Origin: Thiobacillus sp. | GTDB lineage: Bacteria; Pseudomonadota; Gammaproteobacteria; Burkholderiales; Thiobacillaceae | DNA length: 64,000 bases | Direction: 5' to 3' | NCBI GenBank assembly: GCA_024708885.1 | Contig: JANJXT010000027.1 | Coordinates: 59,515 to 123,514 of the forward strand | In this document: piece by piece, positions 27,422 through 36,975 of the stretch | Layout of the letters: the number at the start of each line of letters is the position of its first letter | Position numbering within the stretch: the first letter of the stretch is position 1 | Translations under genes and position numbers: made by a program | Notes under the pieces: generated by a model | What the model was told of the DNA's origin: nothing | What the model saw: the letters and a program-made list of their open reading frames with translations, nothing else | The model's database searches: none

Positions 27422-27931
27422 ATGGATACTAAAAAAATGGCCATCATCGCCACCAAGGGCACGCTGGACTGGGCTTATCCGCCCTTCATCCTGGCGTCGA
27501 CCGCGGCGGCGCTGGGCTACGAAACACAGATTTTTTTCACCTTTTACGGTCTGCAACTGGTCCGCAAGGACACGTCCGGCCTCAAGGTCAGCCCCCTGGG
27601 CAATCCGGGCATGCCCATGAAGATGCCGTTCGGCCCCAAGTGGTTCAAGGACATCAACTGGAACATGCCCAACGCCATCCAGGCCATCATTCCCGGCTAT
27701 GAGAACGTTGCCACCAGTCTGATGAAGATGACCATCGCCAACAACGGCGTGGCCACCATCCCGGATCTGCGCGGCCTGTGCCAGGAAGCCGACGTCAAGT
27801 TCATCGCCTGCCAGATGACCGTCGAACTGTTCGGTTTCCAGCATTCCGATTTCATCGACGGCATGGAGTACGGCGGCGCCGCGACCTTCTTCGAATTCGC
27901 TGGAGAAACCGACATCTGTCTGTTCATCTGA
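27422..27931 (+). CDS. dsrE2: DsrE2-type sulfurtransferase
   Basis: A 169-residue protein of the DsrE/DsrF/DrsH-like family. It starts MDTKKMAIIATKGTLDWA after AGGAGGAG. The conserved cysteine is in IACQMTVELFGF (about residue 122), and the fold pattern includes ALGYETQIFFTFYGL (about 34-48). A hydrophobic N-terminal third is usual in DsrE2. In the known rhd-tusA-dsrE2 modules the protein mobilises persulfide sulfur for TusA. A terminator separates it from tusA, so expression is independent or by read-through. Confidence 0.9.
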   Translation: MDTKKMAIIATKGTLDWAYPPFILASTAAALGYETQIFFTFYGLQLVRKDTSGLKVSPLGNPGMPMKMPFGPKWFKDINWNMPNAIQAIIPGYENVATSLMKMTIANNGVATIPDLRGLCQEADVKFIACQMTVELFGFQHSDFIDGMEYGGAATFFEFAGETDICLFI

Positions 27932-27951
27932 ACGAAACGAAGCACAGCCAG

Positions 27952-27977
27952 AAAAGCCGGGGTCACCCGGCTTTTTT
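27952..27977 (+). terminator. Intrinsic terminator after dsrE2
   Basis: AAAAGCCGGG/CCCGGCTTTT stem with loop GTCA, ending in six T residues; 20 bases past the stop. Confidence 0.9.
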
Positions 27978-28118
27978 GTGTCTTGCGCGCAACACACGTT
28001 GCAGAATCATCTGGTAGAAACGCTCCATGCGCTTGCCCGACGCAAACGCGCCGCGTTAGGCTTCAGTCAGTTTTCCAGAAGAACAACCGTTGCCCACTCT
28101 TAGCAGGAGAAAATACGC

Positions 28119-29444
28119 ATGAAACTCACCCGCATCGCTGCTTCCATGGTCCTTGCCGGTCTCGCCGGCAGCGCCTACGCCACCAACGGCATGAACGTGG
28201 AAGGCTACGGCCCCATCGCTTCCGGCATGGGCGGCGCCTCGATGGCCTACGACAACGGCAACGCCGCCATGATGAACAACCCCGCCACCCTTGGTCTCGC
28301 CGCCGATGGCCACCGTGTCGACGTGGCACTGGGCTTTCTGGGGCCGGACGTCAGCGCGCGTTGCGACGGCGGTCCTTGCGCGGGCATGTCCGCGTCTTCC
28401 GGGGGCGATGCCTATTACATGCCCGCGGTGGGCTGGACGCGCAAGACCGGCAACCTCACGTATGGCCTCGGCATGTTCGCCCAGGGCGGCATGGGCACGG
28501 AATTCGAAGCGAACAGCTGGATCGGCATGGCGGATGGCTTGCCGCAGCGTTCCGAACTCGGGGTCGGCCGCGTGATCGCACCGGTCGCCTTCAACGTCAA
28601 CCCGAATCTGAGCATCGGCGGCTCGGTGGATTTCGTGTGGGCGATGCTCGATCTGCGGATGGCGATGCCCGTACCGATGCTGAGCAGCCTGATTACCGTC
28701 CCCCCCACGGGGGCGCTGGGCGGGGCGCTCGGCAGCCTGGGCGCTACGGACGTTGCGCGGCTGGATTTCAGCAATGGCAACGACTTCACCGGCAAGGCGC
28801 GAGGCTACGGTCTGGCGGGCAAGCTGGGCTTCACGTACAAGATCAATCCGATGTTCACGGTCGGCGGTACCTATCATTCCAAAACCGACCTGGGTGACAT
28901 GGAAACCAGTTCGAGCGGCGCGTCGTTCATCGTGAACGGCGGGGCGATGGCGGTTCCCGGCAAGATCAGCGTGCGCGATTTCCAGTGGCCGGAAACCTAC
29001 GGCCTCGGTCTCGCGGTCCAGGCCACGCCCGAACTCATGCTGGCGCTCGATTACAAGCGCATCAACTGGAAAGACGTCATGAAGAACTTCACCATGACGT
29101 ATTCGGCGATGGGTGACAGCGTGACCTTCGCCCTGCCGCAGAACTGGGACGACCAGGACGTGTTCCAGCTCGGCGTGAGCTACAAGGCGACCAGCGCGCT
29201 GACCCTGCGTGCCGGCGCAAGCTTTTCCGACAACCCGATTCCCGACGCCACCATGCACTATCTGTTCCCGGCGATCGTCGAGAAACATTACACCGTCGGT
29301 CTGGGCTACGCGGTCAACCCCACGTCGGACGTGAACTTCTCGCTGCAGCACGCACCGGAAGTGAAACAGACCAATCCCAACTTTGGCTACACCGTCAGCC
29401 ACGAGCAGACCAGCTTCCAGTTGATGTACAGCAAGCGCTTCTGA
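28119..29444 (+). CDS. FadL/OmpP1-type outer-membrane transporter
   Basis: A 441-residue outer-membrane beta-barrel. After a signal peptide (ending near GSAYA, about 21) the mature protein begins TNGMNVEGYGPIASGMGGAS, the plug sequence of the FadL/TodX family that takes up hydrophobic compounds. GAGGAS-like and NNPATL motifs follow (about 53-58), and the last residues end in phenylalanine (MYSKRF), as barrel proteins do. AGGAG precedes the ATG. Substrate unknown: fatty acids and aromatics are usual for the family, and uptake of elemental sulfur would be speculation prompted by the neighbouring sulfur genes. Confidence 0.88.
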   Translation: MKLTRIAASMVLAGLAGSAYATNGMNVEGYGPIASGMGGASMAYDNGNAAMMNNPATLGLAADGHRVDVALGFLGPDVSARCDGGPCAGMSASSGGDAYYMPAVGWTRKTGNLTYGLGMFAQGGMGTEFEANSWIGMADGLPQRSELGVGRVIAPVAFNVNPNLSIGGSVDFVWAMLDLRMAMPVPMLSSLITVPPTGALGGALGSLGATDVARLDFSNGNDFTGKARGYGLAGKLGFTYKINPMFTVGGTYHSKTDLGDMETSSSGASFIVNGGAMAVPGKISVRDFQWPETYGLGLAVQATPELMLALDYKRINWKDVMKNFTMTYSAMGDSVTFALPQNWDDQDVFQLGVSYKATSALTLRAGASFSDNPIPDATMHYLFPAIVEKHYTVGLGYAVNPTSDVNFSLQHAPEVKQTNPNFGYTVSHEQTSFQLMYSKRF

Positions 29445-29589
29445 GCCGACGCTCGGCGAAACCGCCAGCGCCATTCCGCCGCAGGCCGGAATCCAGCCCA
29501 ATCAGGCGCTGGACCCCGGCATTCGCCGGGGTGGCGGCGGGTTCAGGGTTTCCATGAGCCACGGCCGTATCGGAAAGGCTATAGAATCG

Positions 29590-29616
29590 AAGCCGGGGGC
29601 CTTCCCCGGCTTTTTT
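29590..29616 (+). terminator. Hairpin with T tract before the next gene
   Basis: AAGCCGGGG/CCCCGGCTT with a five-base loop and six T residues, 145 bases past the porin stop and only 24 bases before the next start. A TATAGAAT box lies immediately upstream (29580-29587). If that box is a promoter, the transcript would begin in this hairpin. Confidence 0.7.
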
Positions 29617-29639
29617 GATTTTTTTGAAAGGAGCGCATC

Positions 29640-30515
29640 ATGTTGCGGCGTTGGTTGCTGGCTTGCCTCCTGGGATTCAATTCCCTCGCGGCCTGGGCGA
29701 TTGCCCCCTACATCGCGGGCGACCGCGTCGCGGCGGGTGAGTGGCCGGCCGTGGCGGCGGAGGTGGAGAAGAAGCTGTCCGCGGCGGGGTTTCAGGTGTT
29801 GGGGCGCTATGCGCCCAAGGGGCTGCCCACGTACGGCGTGGTGGTGGCGACCGACCCGGGCATGCTCGACAGGATTCGCGAACTCGGCGGCGCGGCGATC
29901 GTGGCGGCGCCCATCCGCGTCGGCTTCACGACCGACGGTGCGGTGTCCTACAGCAATCCCGATTACTGGTACCGGGCTTTCCTGCGCACCCGCTTTGCGC
30001 AGGCCGAGGCGGCGGCGCGTTCAGTACAGTCGCGCCTGGCGCAGGCGCTTGGCGCGGGTCCGGGTTTCGGCGGCGACGAGACGGCGGCCGATCTGCCGCG
30101 TTACCGCTACATCTTCGGCATGGAGCGGTTCGACGACAAGAAGAACCTGCTTGCCAAGCACGCCAGTTTCGAGGCCGCCCTGAAGACCGTGCAGGACAAC
30201 CTCGCGCACGGCCTCGCAGGCACCAGCAAGGTCTATGAAATGGTGCTGCCGGAGCGGAAAATCGCGGTGATCGGCGTGGCGATGAACAGCCCCGCCAATG
30301 GTGACGCGGCCCTGCTCAACAAGATCGGCATGCAGGACCGCATTGCCGGCTATCCCTACGAAATCTTCGTGCTCGACCGCGAGGTGCACGCCTTCTATGC
30401 GCGCTACCGCCTGGCGCTGGCCTTCCCCGATCTGGGGATGGGCACGTTCATGCGCATCGTCTACGCACCCGAGGAAATCCATTCCACCCTGGCGACGGTC
30501 GCCGGCAGCCAGTAG
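29640..30515 (+). CDS. Exported protein of unknown function
   Basis: A 291-residue protein after AAAGGAG. The signal peptide MLRRWLLACLLGFNSLAAWA is cleaved near residue 20. The mature protein seems to contain two related alpha/beta halves. The first has LSAAGFQVLGRYAPKGLPTY, somewhat like a DUF302 core. The second (from about 145) has VQDNLAHGLAGTSKVYEMVLP and an IGVAMNSP strand. The match to DUF302 is weak and I do not claim it. There are no cysteines for haem or metal. The position between a porin and valS gives no clue. It may act in the periplasm. Confidence 0.65.
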   Translation: MLRRWLLACLLGFNSLAAWAIAPYIAGDRVAAGEWPAVAAEVEKKLSAAGFQVLGRYAPKGLPTYGVVVATDPGMLDRIRELGGAAIVAAPIRVGFTTDGAVSYSNPDYWYRAFLRTRFAQAEAAARSVQSRLAQALGAGPGFGGDETAADLPRYRYIFGMERFDDKKNLLAKHASFEAALKTVQDNLAHGLAGTSKVYEMVLPERKIAVIGVAMNSPANGDAALLNKIGMQDRIAGYPYEIFVLDREVHAFYARYRLALAFPDLGMGTFMRIVYAPEEIHSTLATVAGSQ

Positions 30516-30527
30516 TAGCGGGCCGCC

Positions 30528-30548
30528 CCCGGCCCGACGGGGGCCGGG
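30528..30548. terminator. Hairpin between convergent genes
   Basis: CCCGGCCC/GGGCCGGG 8-bp stem with a five-base loop between the stop at 30515 and the valS stop at 30560. No T tract on either side, so termination is uncertain. Confidence 0.4.
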
Positions 30549-30559
30549 CTTGCTGGCGT

Positions 30560-33325
30560 TCAGCCCAGCCGCGCGCGCTGCGTGCGCAGCTTGTCCAGCA
30601 TGGCACCAAAATCCGCGAGGCGGTTTTTTTCCTGTTCGACGACGGCGGCGGGGGCACGGTCGACGAAACTCGGGTTGGCGAGCTTGGCCTGCGCCTTTGC
30701 GATCTCCCCTTCGATGCGCGTGATTTCCTTGTCGAGACGGGCGCGTTCGGCGGCCTTGTCGATTTCCACCACCAGCATCACCCGCATGTCGCCGACGAGC
30801 GCGATCGGGGCGTCGGCCTCGGTGAGCGTCGCCGCCGCGGTGACGCCAGACAGCTTGGCGAGTGCGGCGATGTAGGGCGCGAGCGCGTCGATGCGCGCGG
30901 TGTCGCCTTCGATCACCGCCGGCACGCGCTGCGCCGGCGAAAGGTTCATTTCGCCGCGCAGGGCGCGGCAGGCGTTGACGAGTTCCTTCAGCGCCTGCAT
31001 GTTGGCGAGGCTGTCGGGATGGCGCTGGGCGTCGTCCTTTCCCGGATAGCGCGCGAGCATGATGCTCTCGCCGCCATCGCCGGAGGGCGATGCCTGATGG
31101 ACAGCCCCGGCGAGCGGGGCGACCTTCTGCCACAACTCCTCGGTGATGAAGGGAATGATGGGATGGGCGAGGCGCAGCGTGGCTTCGAGCACCGTCGCGA
31201 GCGTCCTGCGGGTCGCGCGCTGCTGTTCCGGTGCGCCATGGTTCAGTTGCACCTTGGCGAGTTCCAGATACCAGTCGCAGAACTCGTCCCACACGAATTC
31301 GTAGACGGCGCGCGCGGCCTGGTCGAAGCGGTAGGCGGCGAAGGCGTCGTGTACCTCGCCGATCGCCTGTTGCAGGCGCGTGGCGATCCAGCGGTCGGCG
31401 TCGGAAAACTCCATTGGTCGGCCGGCGTCGAGCCCGCAGTCGTGGCCTTCGAGGTTCATCAGTGCGAAGCGGGTGGCGTTCCACAGCTTGTTGCAGAAAT
31501 TGCGGTAGCCCTCGGCGCGCTGCAGGTCGAACTTAATGTCGCGGCCGTGCGTGGCGAGGCTGGCGAAGGTGAACCTTAAAGCATCGGTGCCGTAGGCGGC
31601 GATACCCTCCGGGAATTCGCGGCGGGTGCGTTTCTCGATGCCGGCGGCCTGCTTGGGATTCATGAGTCCCTGGGTGCGCTTGGCGACGAGGTCGTCGACG
31701 GCGATGCCGTCGATGAGATCGATCGGGTCGAGCACGTTGCCCTTCGACTTGCTCATCTTCTGGCCTTCGGAGTCGCGCACCAGGCCCGTCACGTACACCT
31801 CGCGGAACGGTACCTTGCCGGTGAAGTGCAGCGACATCATCACCATGCGCGCGACCCAGAAGAAGATGATGTCGAACCCGGTCACGAGCACCGAGGTCGG
31901 CAGGTGGCGCTCGAGCTCGGGCGTCTGCGCGGGCCAGCCCAGGGTGGAGAAGGGCCACAGCGCAGAGGAGAACCAGGTGTCGAGGACGTCGTCGTCCTGC
32001 GTCAGTGCGCGGCCGCCGGCCTGCTTTCCGGCTTCTTCTTCCGTATGCGCGACGTAGAAGTTGCCGTCGGCGTCGTACCAGGCGGGGATGCGGTGCCCCC
32101 ACCACAGCTGGCGCGACACGCACCAGTCCTGGATGTTCTCCAGCCACTGGCGGTAGGTGGTGGTCCAGTTCTCCGGCACGAATTTCAGCTCGCCCGTGTC
32201 GACCACGTCGAGCGCGCGCCGGGCGAGATTTTCCATGCTCATGAACCACTGGTCGGTCAGCATGGGCTCGATCACCGCGTGGGTGCGGTCGCCGCGCGGG
32301 ATCATCAGCGTGTGCGGTTTGGCCGAGACGAGCAGGCCCTTGGCGTGGAGCTCGTCAAGCAGCTTCTGGCGCGCGACGTAGCGGTCCAGGCCCTGGTATT
32401 CGACCGGGCAGATGTCGTTCATCTTCGCGTCGAGCGTGAGCACGCTGATGGCGACAAGCTTGTGGCGCTGCCCCACCTGCCAGTCGTTGAAGTCGTGCGC
32501 CGGGGTGATCTTGACCACGCCGGTACCGAATTCGCGGTCGACGTACTCATCCGCGATGACGGGGATGCTGCGTTCGGCGACGGGCAGGCGCACCTGCTTG
32601 CCGATGAGGTGCCGGTAGCGCTCGTCCTCGGGATGCACGGCAACGGCGCTGTCGCCGAGCAGCGTCTCCGGGCGCGTGGTCGCGACCGTGAGCGCACCCG
32701 AACCGTCTTCGAGCGGATAGCTGATTTCCCAGATGAAGCCGTCTTCCTCCGTGCTGACGACTTCGAGATCGGACACTGCGGTGCCGAGCACCGGATCCCA
32801 GTTCACCAGGCGCTTGCCGCGGTAGATGAGCCCTTCGCGGTAGAGCCGCACGAACACTTCGGTGACCGCCTTCGACAGGCCTTCGTCCATGGTGAAACGC
32901 TCGCGGCTCCAGTCCGGGCTGGTGCCGAGACGACGCATCTGACGCGTGATGGTGGAGCCGGAATGCGCCTTCCATTCCCACACCTTGTCGAGGAATTTGT
33001 CGCGGCCGAGGTCGTGGCGCGAGATGCCCTGCGCGTCGAGCTGGCGTTCCACAACGATTTGCGTGGCGATGCCGGCGTGGTCGGTGCCGGGCTGCCACAG
33101 CGTGTTGTCGCCCGCCATGCGGTGGTAGCGCGTCAGCGCGTCCATCAGGGTGTGCTGGAAGGCGTGGCCCATGTGCAGCGTGCCGGTGACGTTGGGCGGC
33201 GGCAGCATGATGCAGTAGGCGGGTGCATCGGGCGCGTCGCCGGCCTTGAAGTAGCCGGCACGCTCCCAGCGGGCGTACCAGCGTTTCTCGATGTCAGCCG
33301 GTTCGAAGGATTTGGCGAGTTCCAT
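30560..33325 (-). CDS. valS: Valyl-tRNA synthetase
   Basis: A 921-residue class I synthetase charging tRNA-Val. The catalytic motifs are HMGHAF (HIGH type, about 51-56) and [12 protein letters not shown] (KMSKS type, about 526). Between them is the CP1 editing domain with [17 protein letters not shown] (about 215). The C-terminus (from about 855) is a coiled coil rich in Arg, Glu and Lys that binds tRNA. Start [16 protein letters not shown]. The 58-base gap upstream separates it from the preceding minus-strand gene, which may be co-transcribed. Confidence 0.97.
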   Translation of the reverse strand: MELAKSFEPADIEKRWYARWERAGYFKAGDAPDAPAYCIMLPPPNVTGTLHMGHAFQHTLMDALTRYHRMAGDNTLWQPGTDHAGIATQIVVERQLDAQGISRHDLGRDKFLDKVWEWKAHSGSTITRQMRRLGTSPDWSRERFTMDEGLSKAVTEVFVRLYREGLIYRGKRLVNWDPVLGTAVSDLEVVSTEEDGFIWEISYPLEDGSGALTVATTRPETLLGDSAVAVHPEDERYRHLIGKQVRLPVAERSIPVIADEYVDREFGTGVVKITPAHDFNDWQVGQRHKLVAISVLTLDAKMNDICPVEYQGLDRYVARQKLLDELHAKGLLVSAKPHTLMIPRGDRTHAVIEPMLTDQWFMSMENLARRALDVVDTGELKFVPENWTTTYRQWLENIQDWCVSRQLWWGHRIPAWYDADGNFYVAHTEEEAGKQAGGRALTQDDDVLDTWFSSALWPFSTLGWPAQTPELERHLPTSVLVTGFDIIFFWVARMVMMSLHFTGKVPFREVYVTGLVRDSEGQKMSKSKGNVLDPIDLIDGIAVDDLVAKRTQGLMNPKQAAGIEKRTRREFPEGIAAYGTDALRFTFASLATHGRDIKFDLQRAEGYRNFCNKLWNATRFALMNLEGHDCGLDAGRPMEFSDADRWIATRLQQAIGEVHDAFAAYRFDQAARAVYEFVWDEFCDWYLELAKVQLNHGAPEQQRATRRTLATVLEATLRLAHPIIPFITEELWQKVAPLAGAVHQASPSGDGGESIMLARYPGKDDAQRHPDSLANMQALKELVNACRALRGEMNLSPAQRVPAVIEGDTARIDALAPYIAALAKLSGVTAAATLTEADAPIALVGDMRVMLVVEIDKAAERARLDKEITRIEGEIAKAQAKLANPSFVDRAPAAVVEQEKNRLADFGAMLDKLRTQRARLG

Positions 33326-33383
33326 GGCGTGCGGGCAAAGTTGTGATTATCGCGGAAACGGCGCTGACCGGCCAAGCCGCCGC

Positions 33384-33830
33384 TCAGGTGGAGGGGTTGC
33401 GCGGCGGCTTGAGTTTGTCCGCGACGGCTTCGCGGACGATTTCGCGCACGTTGACGTCGAGCTGGGCGAGCAGGGTGGAGACGGTTTCGTCGAGGTTCTT
33501 GCGCAATTCGGCGGCGACCTGTTTTTCCATGACCTCGCTCAGGCGCGGGGCGAGCTCGCTCATCAACTGCTCGGTGAGGGTGTCGCCCACGGCAAGTCCT
33601 CGCGCCGGCGTCTCGGCGGCGGCTGCGGAGGGGGGCTCGGGCGCCGTCAGCAGCGGTGCCGGCGCTTCCACGGGTGCGGGCGGTGTGCCGCGTTCGATGA
33701 CGTCGGTGAGCACCGGCAACCAGGCATCCGACGGGGGCGCGGCGCTCGCCCCGCTGGCGGGCAGCGCATCGCCGCCGCGGTGCTTTTTCAGCAGGGCATC
33801 CATCTTGCCGAGCAGGGGGCTGTCGCTCAT
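33384..33830 (-). CDS. Hypothetical protein after holC
   Basis: A 148-residue soluble protein, MSDSPLLGKMDALLKKHRG. Residues 20-80 are low-complexity Pro/Ala/Ser. The last 65 form an amphipathic helical region (LTEQLMSELAPRLSEVMEKQVAAELRK... split by LDETVSTLL) likely to be a coiled coil. The ATG overlaps the holC stop (ATGA), so it is translated after holC. I recognise no family. A role near DNA polymerase III is not implied by the sequence. Confidence 0.75.
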   Translation of the reverse strand: MSDSPLLGKMDALLKKHRGGDALPASGASAAPPSDAWLPVLTDVIERGTPPAPVEAPAPLLTAPEPPSAAAAETPARGLAVGDTLTEQLMSELAPRLSEVMEKQVAAELRKNLDETVSTLLAQLDVNVREIVREAVADKLKPPRNPST

Positions 33831-34261
33831 TGGTTGTCCTGGTGCGTGCGCAAGTCGTGGGTGTGCAGGGCGTAACCGCGTGCCTGATAGAAACGGTAGC
33901 GCTCGCGGCCGCGCTGGCGTGCGGCGTCGTCCTGGCCGATGATTTCGATCAGCCGCTCGTAGCGCGCGTAGCCGGGTGGCTGGGTGGGGCCGAGGTTGAT
34001 GAGGATGTCGGCGCGGCCGAGCGCGTCCGGGTTGGTGCCGATCAGCACGGGCGTTTCGCCGGCGAGCGCGTCGTTGTCGCGGCAGTGTGGCACGAAACGG
34101 TGCGCGGGCGTGGTCCACAGCAGGCGGTCGAGGGCGGCGGCGACGTCCGCGTCGGGTGCGTAGAGCATCACCTGCTGGCCGCGCGCGCAGGCCTTCGTCG
34201 CGATGCGCCGCGCGATATCGAGCGGGTTCCCGGCGAACGTGTAGAAGCTGACTTCGGTCAC
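33827..34261 (-). CDS. holC: DNA polymerase III subunit chi
   Basis: A 144-residue clamp-loader accessory subunit that links the replicase to SSB. It starts at GTG 34261 (VTEVSFYTFAGNPLD), overlapping the pepA stop by four bases. Typical chi features are the first strand FYTFAGN, VMLYAPDADVAAALDRLLWT (about 37-56), FVPHC (about 62) and VLIGTNPD. The pepA-holC order is common in Proteobacteria, and holC-valS proximity is too. Confidence 0.92.
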   Translation of the reverse strand: MTEVSFYTFAGNPLDIARRIATKACARGQQVMLYAPDADVAAALDRLLWTTPAHRFVPHCRDNDALAGETPVLIGTNPDALGRADILINLGPTQPPGYARYERLIEIIGQDDAARQRGRERYRFYQARGYALHTHDLRTHQDNQ

Positions 34262-35775
34262 GGGGCTTTGGCGGCGCGCCTGAGCAGGAAGTGCACCAGC
34301 AGCGCCACCGGCCGTCCGGTCGAGCCCTTCTCGCGGCCGCCCTTGTATGCCGTGCCGGCGATGTCGAGATGCGCCCAGTGGTATTTCCCGGTGAAGCGCG
34401 ACAGGAAGCACGCGGCGGTGATCGAGCCGCCCGGACGCCCGCCGATATTGGCCATGTCGGCAAGGCTGCTCTTCAATTGTTCCTGATAATCGTCCCACAG
34501 CGGCATGCGCCAGACGCGGTCCCAGGCATGGTCGGCGGCGTGCTCGATCTCGCGCGCGAGCGGGTCGTGGTTGGCGTACAGGGCACTCGGGTGCGTGCCG
34601 AGCGCGATGACGCAGGCGCCGGTGAGCGTCGCCACGTCGATGACGGCATCCGGCTCGAAGCGCTCGGCGTAGGTGAGCGCGTCGCACAGGATCAGGCGGC
34701 CTTCGGCATCGGTATTGAGGATTTCGATGGTCTGGCCGGACATCGAGGTGACGATGTCGCCCGGCTTGTTGGCATGGGCGTCGGGCAGGTTCTCGCAGGA
34801 GGGCACGAGGCCGATCACGTTCAACGGCAGGCCCAGTTCGCCGATGGCGCGGAACGCGCCGAGCACGGCACCGCCACCGCTCATGTCGTAGTTCATCTCG
34901 TCCATCTCGGCGGGCGGCTTGAGCGAGATGCCGCCGGCATCGAAGGTGATCGCCTTGCCGACCAGCACCACGGGCTTGTCACCCTTGTTGCCGCCGTTGT
35001 GCTTCAGCACGATGAAGCGCGGCGGTTTGTCGCTGCCCTTGCCGACCGAGAGGAAGGAGCCCATGCCGAGTTTTTCGCAGGCCGCCTGGTCAAGGACCTG
35101 GCAGCCGAAGCGGTAGGTCTTCGCCAGCCGCTTCGCCTCGGCGGCCAGGTAATCCGGCGTGCACACGTTGGAGGGCGTGTTGCCGAGATCCCGGGCGAGG
35201 CCGATGCCGCGGGCGATGGCGCGCCCGTGTGCAAGGCCGGTCTCGGCGGATTTGAGCTCGCCGCGGCGCGCAACCGTGAATGCCACGCGCGTGAGCGGGC
35301 GGCGGGTGTCGTCAAGCTTGCTTTTCATGCGAGCGAAGCGGTACAGCGTGCCATGCGTGGCAACCGCGGCCTGCTCGATGTTCCAGGTGACGCCGCGTTT
35401 CTTCACGGCAAGCTCGGACAGGGTGATCACCGCGTCCATCGCGCCGCCATCGCGCAGGGTTTTCACCGCGGCGGCAATGGCGTCGCGATAGGCCTTTTCA
35501 TGGAACGCGCTCTGCTTGCCCAGACCGACCAGCAGGACGCGTTCGGCGAGGATGTTGGGGACGCCGTGGAGCAGCAGGGTGGCGCCGCTTTTGCCTTCCA
35601 TGTCGCCGCTGCGCAGGATGCCGGCAAGATAGCCTCCGCTGGCGCGATCGACTTCGACACCGGGGGCGGAAAGCTTGCGTCCCTCGAACACGCCGACCAC
35701 GATGCAGGCGGTGCGCTGCTTTTCGGGGCTGCCGCTTTTTATGCTAAATTCGAGTCCGATTTCCCTGTTTTCCAT
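34258..35775 (-). CDS. pepA: Leucyl aminopeptidase
   Basis: A 505-residue cytoplasmic M17 dizinc aminopeptidase. The start MENREIGLEFSIKSG (ATG 35775) is preferred to an in-frame start 26 codons upstream in a non-conserved stretch. The C-terminal catalytic domain shows VGKAITFDAGGISLKP (about 255-270), DMSGGGAVLG, and the signature NTDAEGRLILCDAL (about 337-350). PepA in some bacteria also binds DNA. It heads a pepA-holC-148-residue-protein operon and faces lptF across 120 bases. Confidence 0.95.
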   Translation of the reverse strand: MENREIGLEFSIKSGSPEKQRTACIVVGVFEGRKLSAPGVEVDRASGGYLAGILRSGDMEGKSGATLLLHGVPNILAERVLLVGLGKQSAFHEKAYRDAIAAAVKTLRDGGAMDAVITLSELAVKKRGVTWNIEQAAVATHGTLYRFARMKSKLDDTRRPLTRVAFTVARRGELKSAETGLAHGRAIARGIGLARDLGNTPSNVCTPDYLAAEAKRLAKTYRFGCQVLDQAACEKLGMGSFLSVGKGSDKPPRFIVLKHNGGNKGDKPVVLVGKAITFDAGGISLKPPAEMDEMNYDMSGGGAVLGAFRAIGELGLPLNVIGLVPSCENLPDAHANKPGDIVTSMSGQTIEILNTDAEGRLILCDALTYAERFEPDAVIDVATLTGACVIALGTHPSALYANHDPLAREIEHAADHAWDRVWRMPLWDDYQEQLKSSLADMANIGGRPGGSITAACFLSRFTGKYHWAHLDIAGTAYKGGREKGSTGRPVALLVHFLLRRAAKAP

Positions 35776-35895
35776 GTCTGTGCTCAAAAGAATGCAATTT
35801 GCCGAAGCGCCCGATGGCGGTTTCGCCGATGGCGCGATTATTGGCGCGGGCACTGTGGAATGTCAAAGCCGCTTGCGGCGCATCCGCCTCGAGCC

Positions 35896-36975
35896 ATGCT
35901 TTACCGGCGCGCGCTGACGCGCGAAATGGGTCTGACGGCGGGCGCCGTGCTGACGGTGCTGGTCGCGATCGCGCTGGTGGTGCTGTTCATACGCCTGCTC
36001 GGTGATGTGGCGCGTGGTGAGCTCGCCAACGAGGCGGTATTCACGTTCCTCGGTTTTTCCCTGCTGTATTTCCTGCCGGTGCTGATGACCATCGCGCTGT
36101 TCGCGGGGGTGCTGCTTCCCTTGTCGCGCATGTGGCGCGACAGCGAAATGGTGATCTGGTTCGGCGCCGGACTGTCGCTGACGCAGTGGCTGCGCCCGGT
36201 GCTCGCCTTCGCGCTGCCGCTGGCCGCGGTGATCTTCCTGCTCACCGTGGTCCTGAATCCCTGGGCACAGGCCAAGAAAAACGAATACCGCGACGAACTG
36301 CGCAGCCGTAGCGAGAGCAGTCTGATCGCGCCGGGATTGTTCGCGGAATCCGGCGGCGGCCAGCGCGTCTACTATGTGGATTCCCTCAACCCGCTCACCG
36401 GTGTCGTGCGCAACGTCTTCATGCAGTCGCGCATCGACGGCCAGCTCGGTTTGGTGGTGGCGCACGAGGGCAGCCACACCGAGCTGTCCGACGGCTCGCG
36501 CTACCTCGTGTTCAAGGACGGCCGCCGCTACGAGGGCACGCCGGGGCAGCTCGATTATCGGGTCATCGAATTCGAACGCTACTGGATGCGCCTCGATCCC
36601 GTCGCCGTTGGAGACAGGGCCACCAGTGTGCGCCACGCGCCGCTCGGTGAACTGCTGCGTGATCCGTCGCCGCAGGCGCGTGCCGAGGTGCTGTGGCGCT
36701 TCGGTGTGCCGCTGTCCGCGCTGATACTCGCGGTGATGGCGATTCCGCTCGGCTTCGTCAATACACGCGCGCCCCGTTCCTACGGCCTGCTCGTCGCGCT
36801 GCTGCTGTATTTCATCTACAACAATCTGCTGTCGCTGGCGCAGGCATGGGTGTCGCAGGACAAGCTCAATGCAGGTGTCGGCATCGTTGCGCCACATCTG
36901 CTCATGCTTGCCGCCACCGCCCTGCTGTTCTATTGGCGCATGCACACGCGAGCCTGGCGCCGGAGACGGGCGTGA
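35896..36975 (+). CDS. lptF: LptF, LPS export permease
   Basis: A 359-residue inner-membrane subunit of the LptB2FG transporter that lifts lipopolysaccharide to the LptA bridge. It begins MLYRRALTREMGLTAG. Three membrane helices occur in each half (about 15-38, 50-75, 96-120; then about 270-350) around a periplasmic beta-jellyroll domain (about 135-255). Divergent from pepA, and its stop overlaps the lptG GTG. Confidence 0.95.
   Translation: MLYRRALTREMGLTAGAVLTVLVAIALVVLFIRLLGDVARGELANEAVFTFLGFSLLYFLPVLMTIALFAGVLLPLSRMWRDSEMVIWFGAGLSLTQWLRPVLAFALPLAAVIFLLTVVLNPWAQAKKNEYRDELRSRSESSLIAPGLFAESGGGQRVYYVDSLNPLTGVVRNVFMQSRIDGQLGLVVAHEGSHTELSDGSRYLVFKDGRRYEGTPGQLDYRVIEFERYWMRLDPVAVGDRATSVRHAPLGELLRDPSPQARAEVLWRFGVPLSALILAVMAIPLGFVNTRAPRSYGLLVALLLYFIYNNLLSLAQAWVSQDKLNAGVGIVAPHLLMLAATALLFYWRMHTRAWRRRRA

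Noticed and set aside
34291..35895. Upstream extension of lptF over the pepA gene
   Set aside because: The open frame runs antisense through pepA; LptF homologues start at MLYRRAL (35896).
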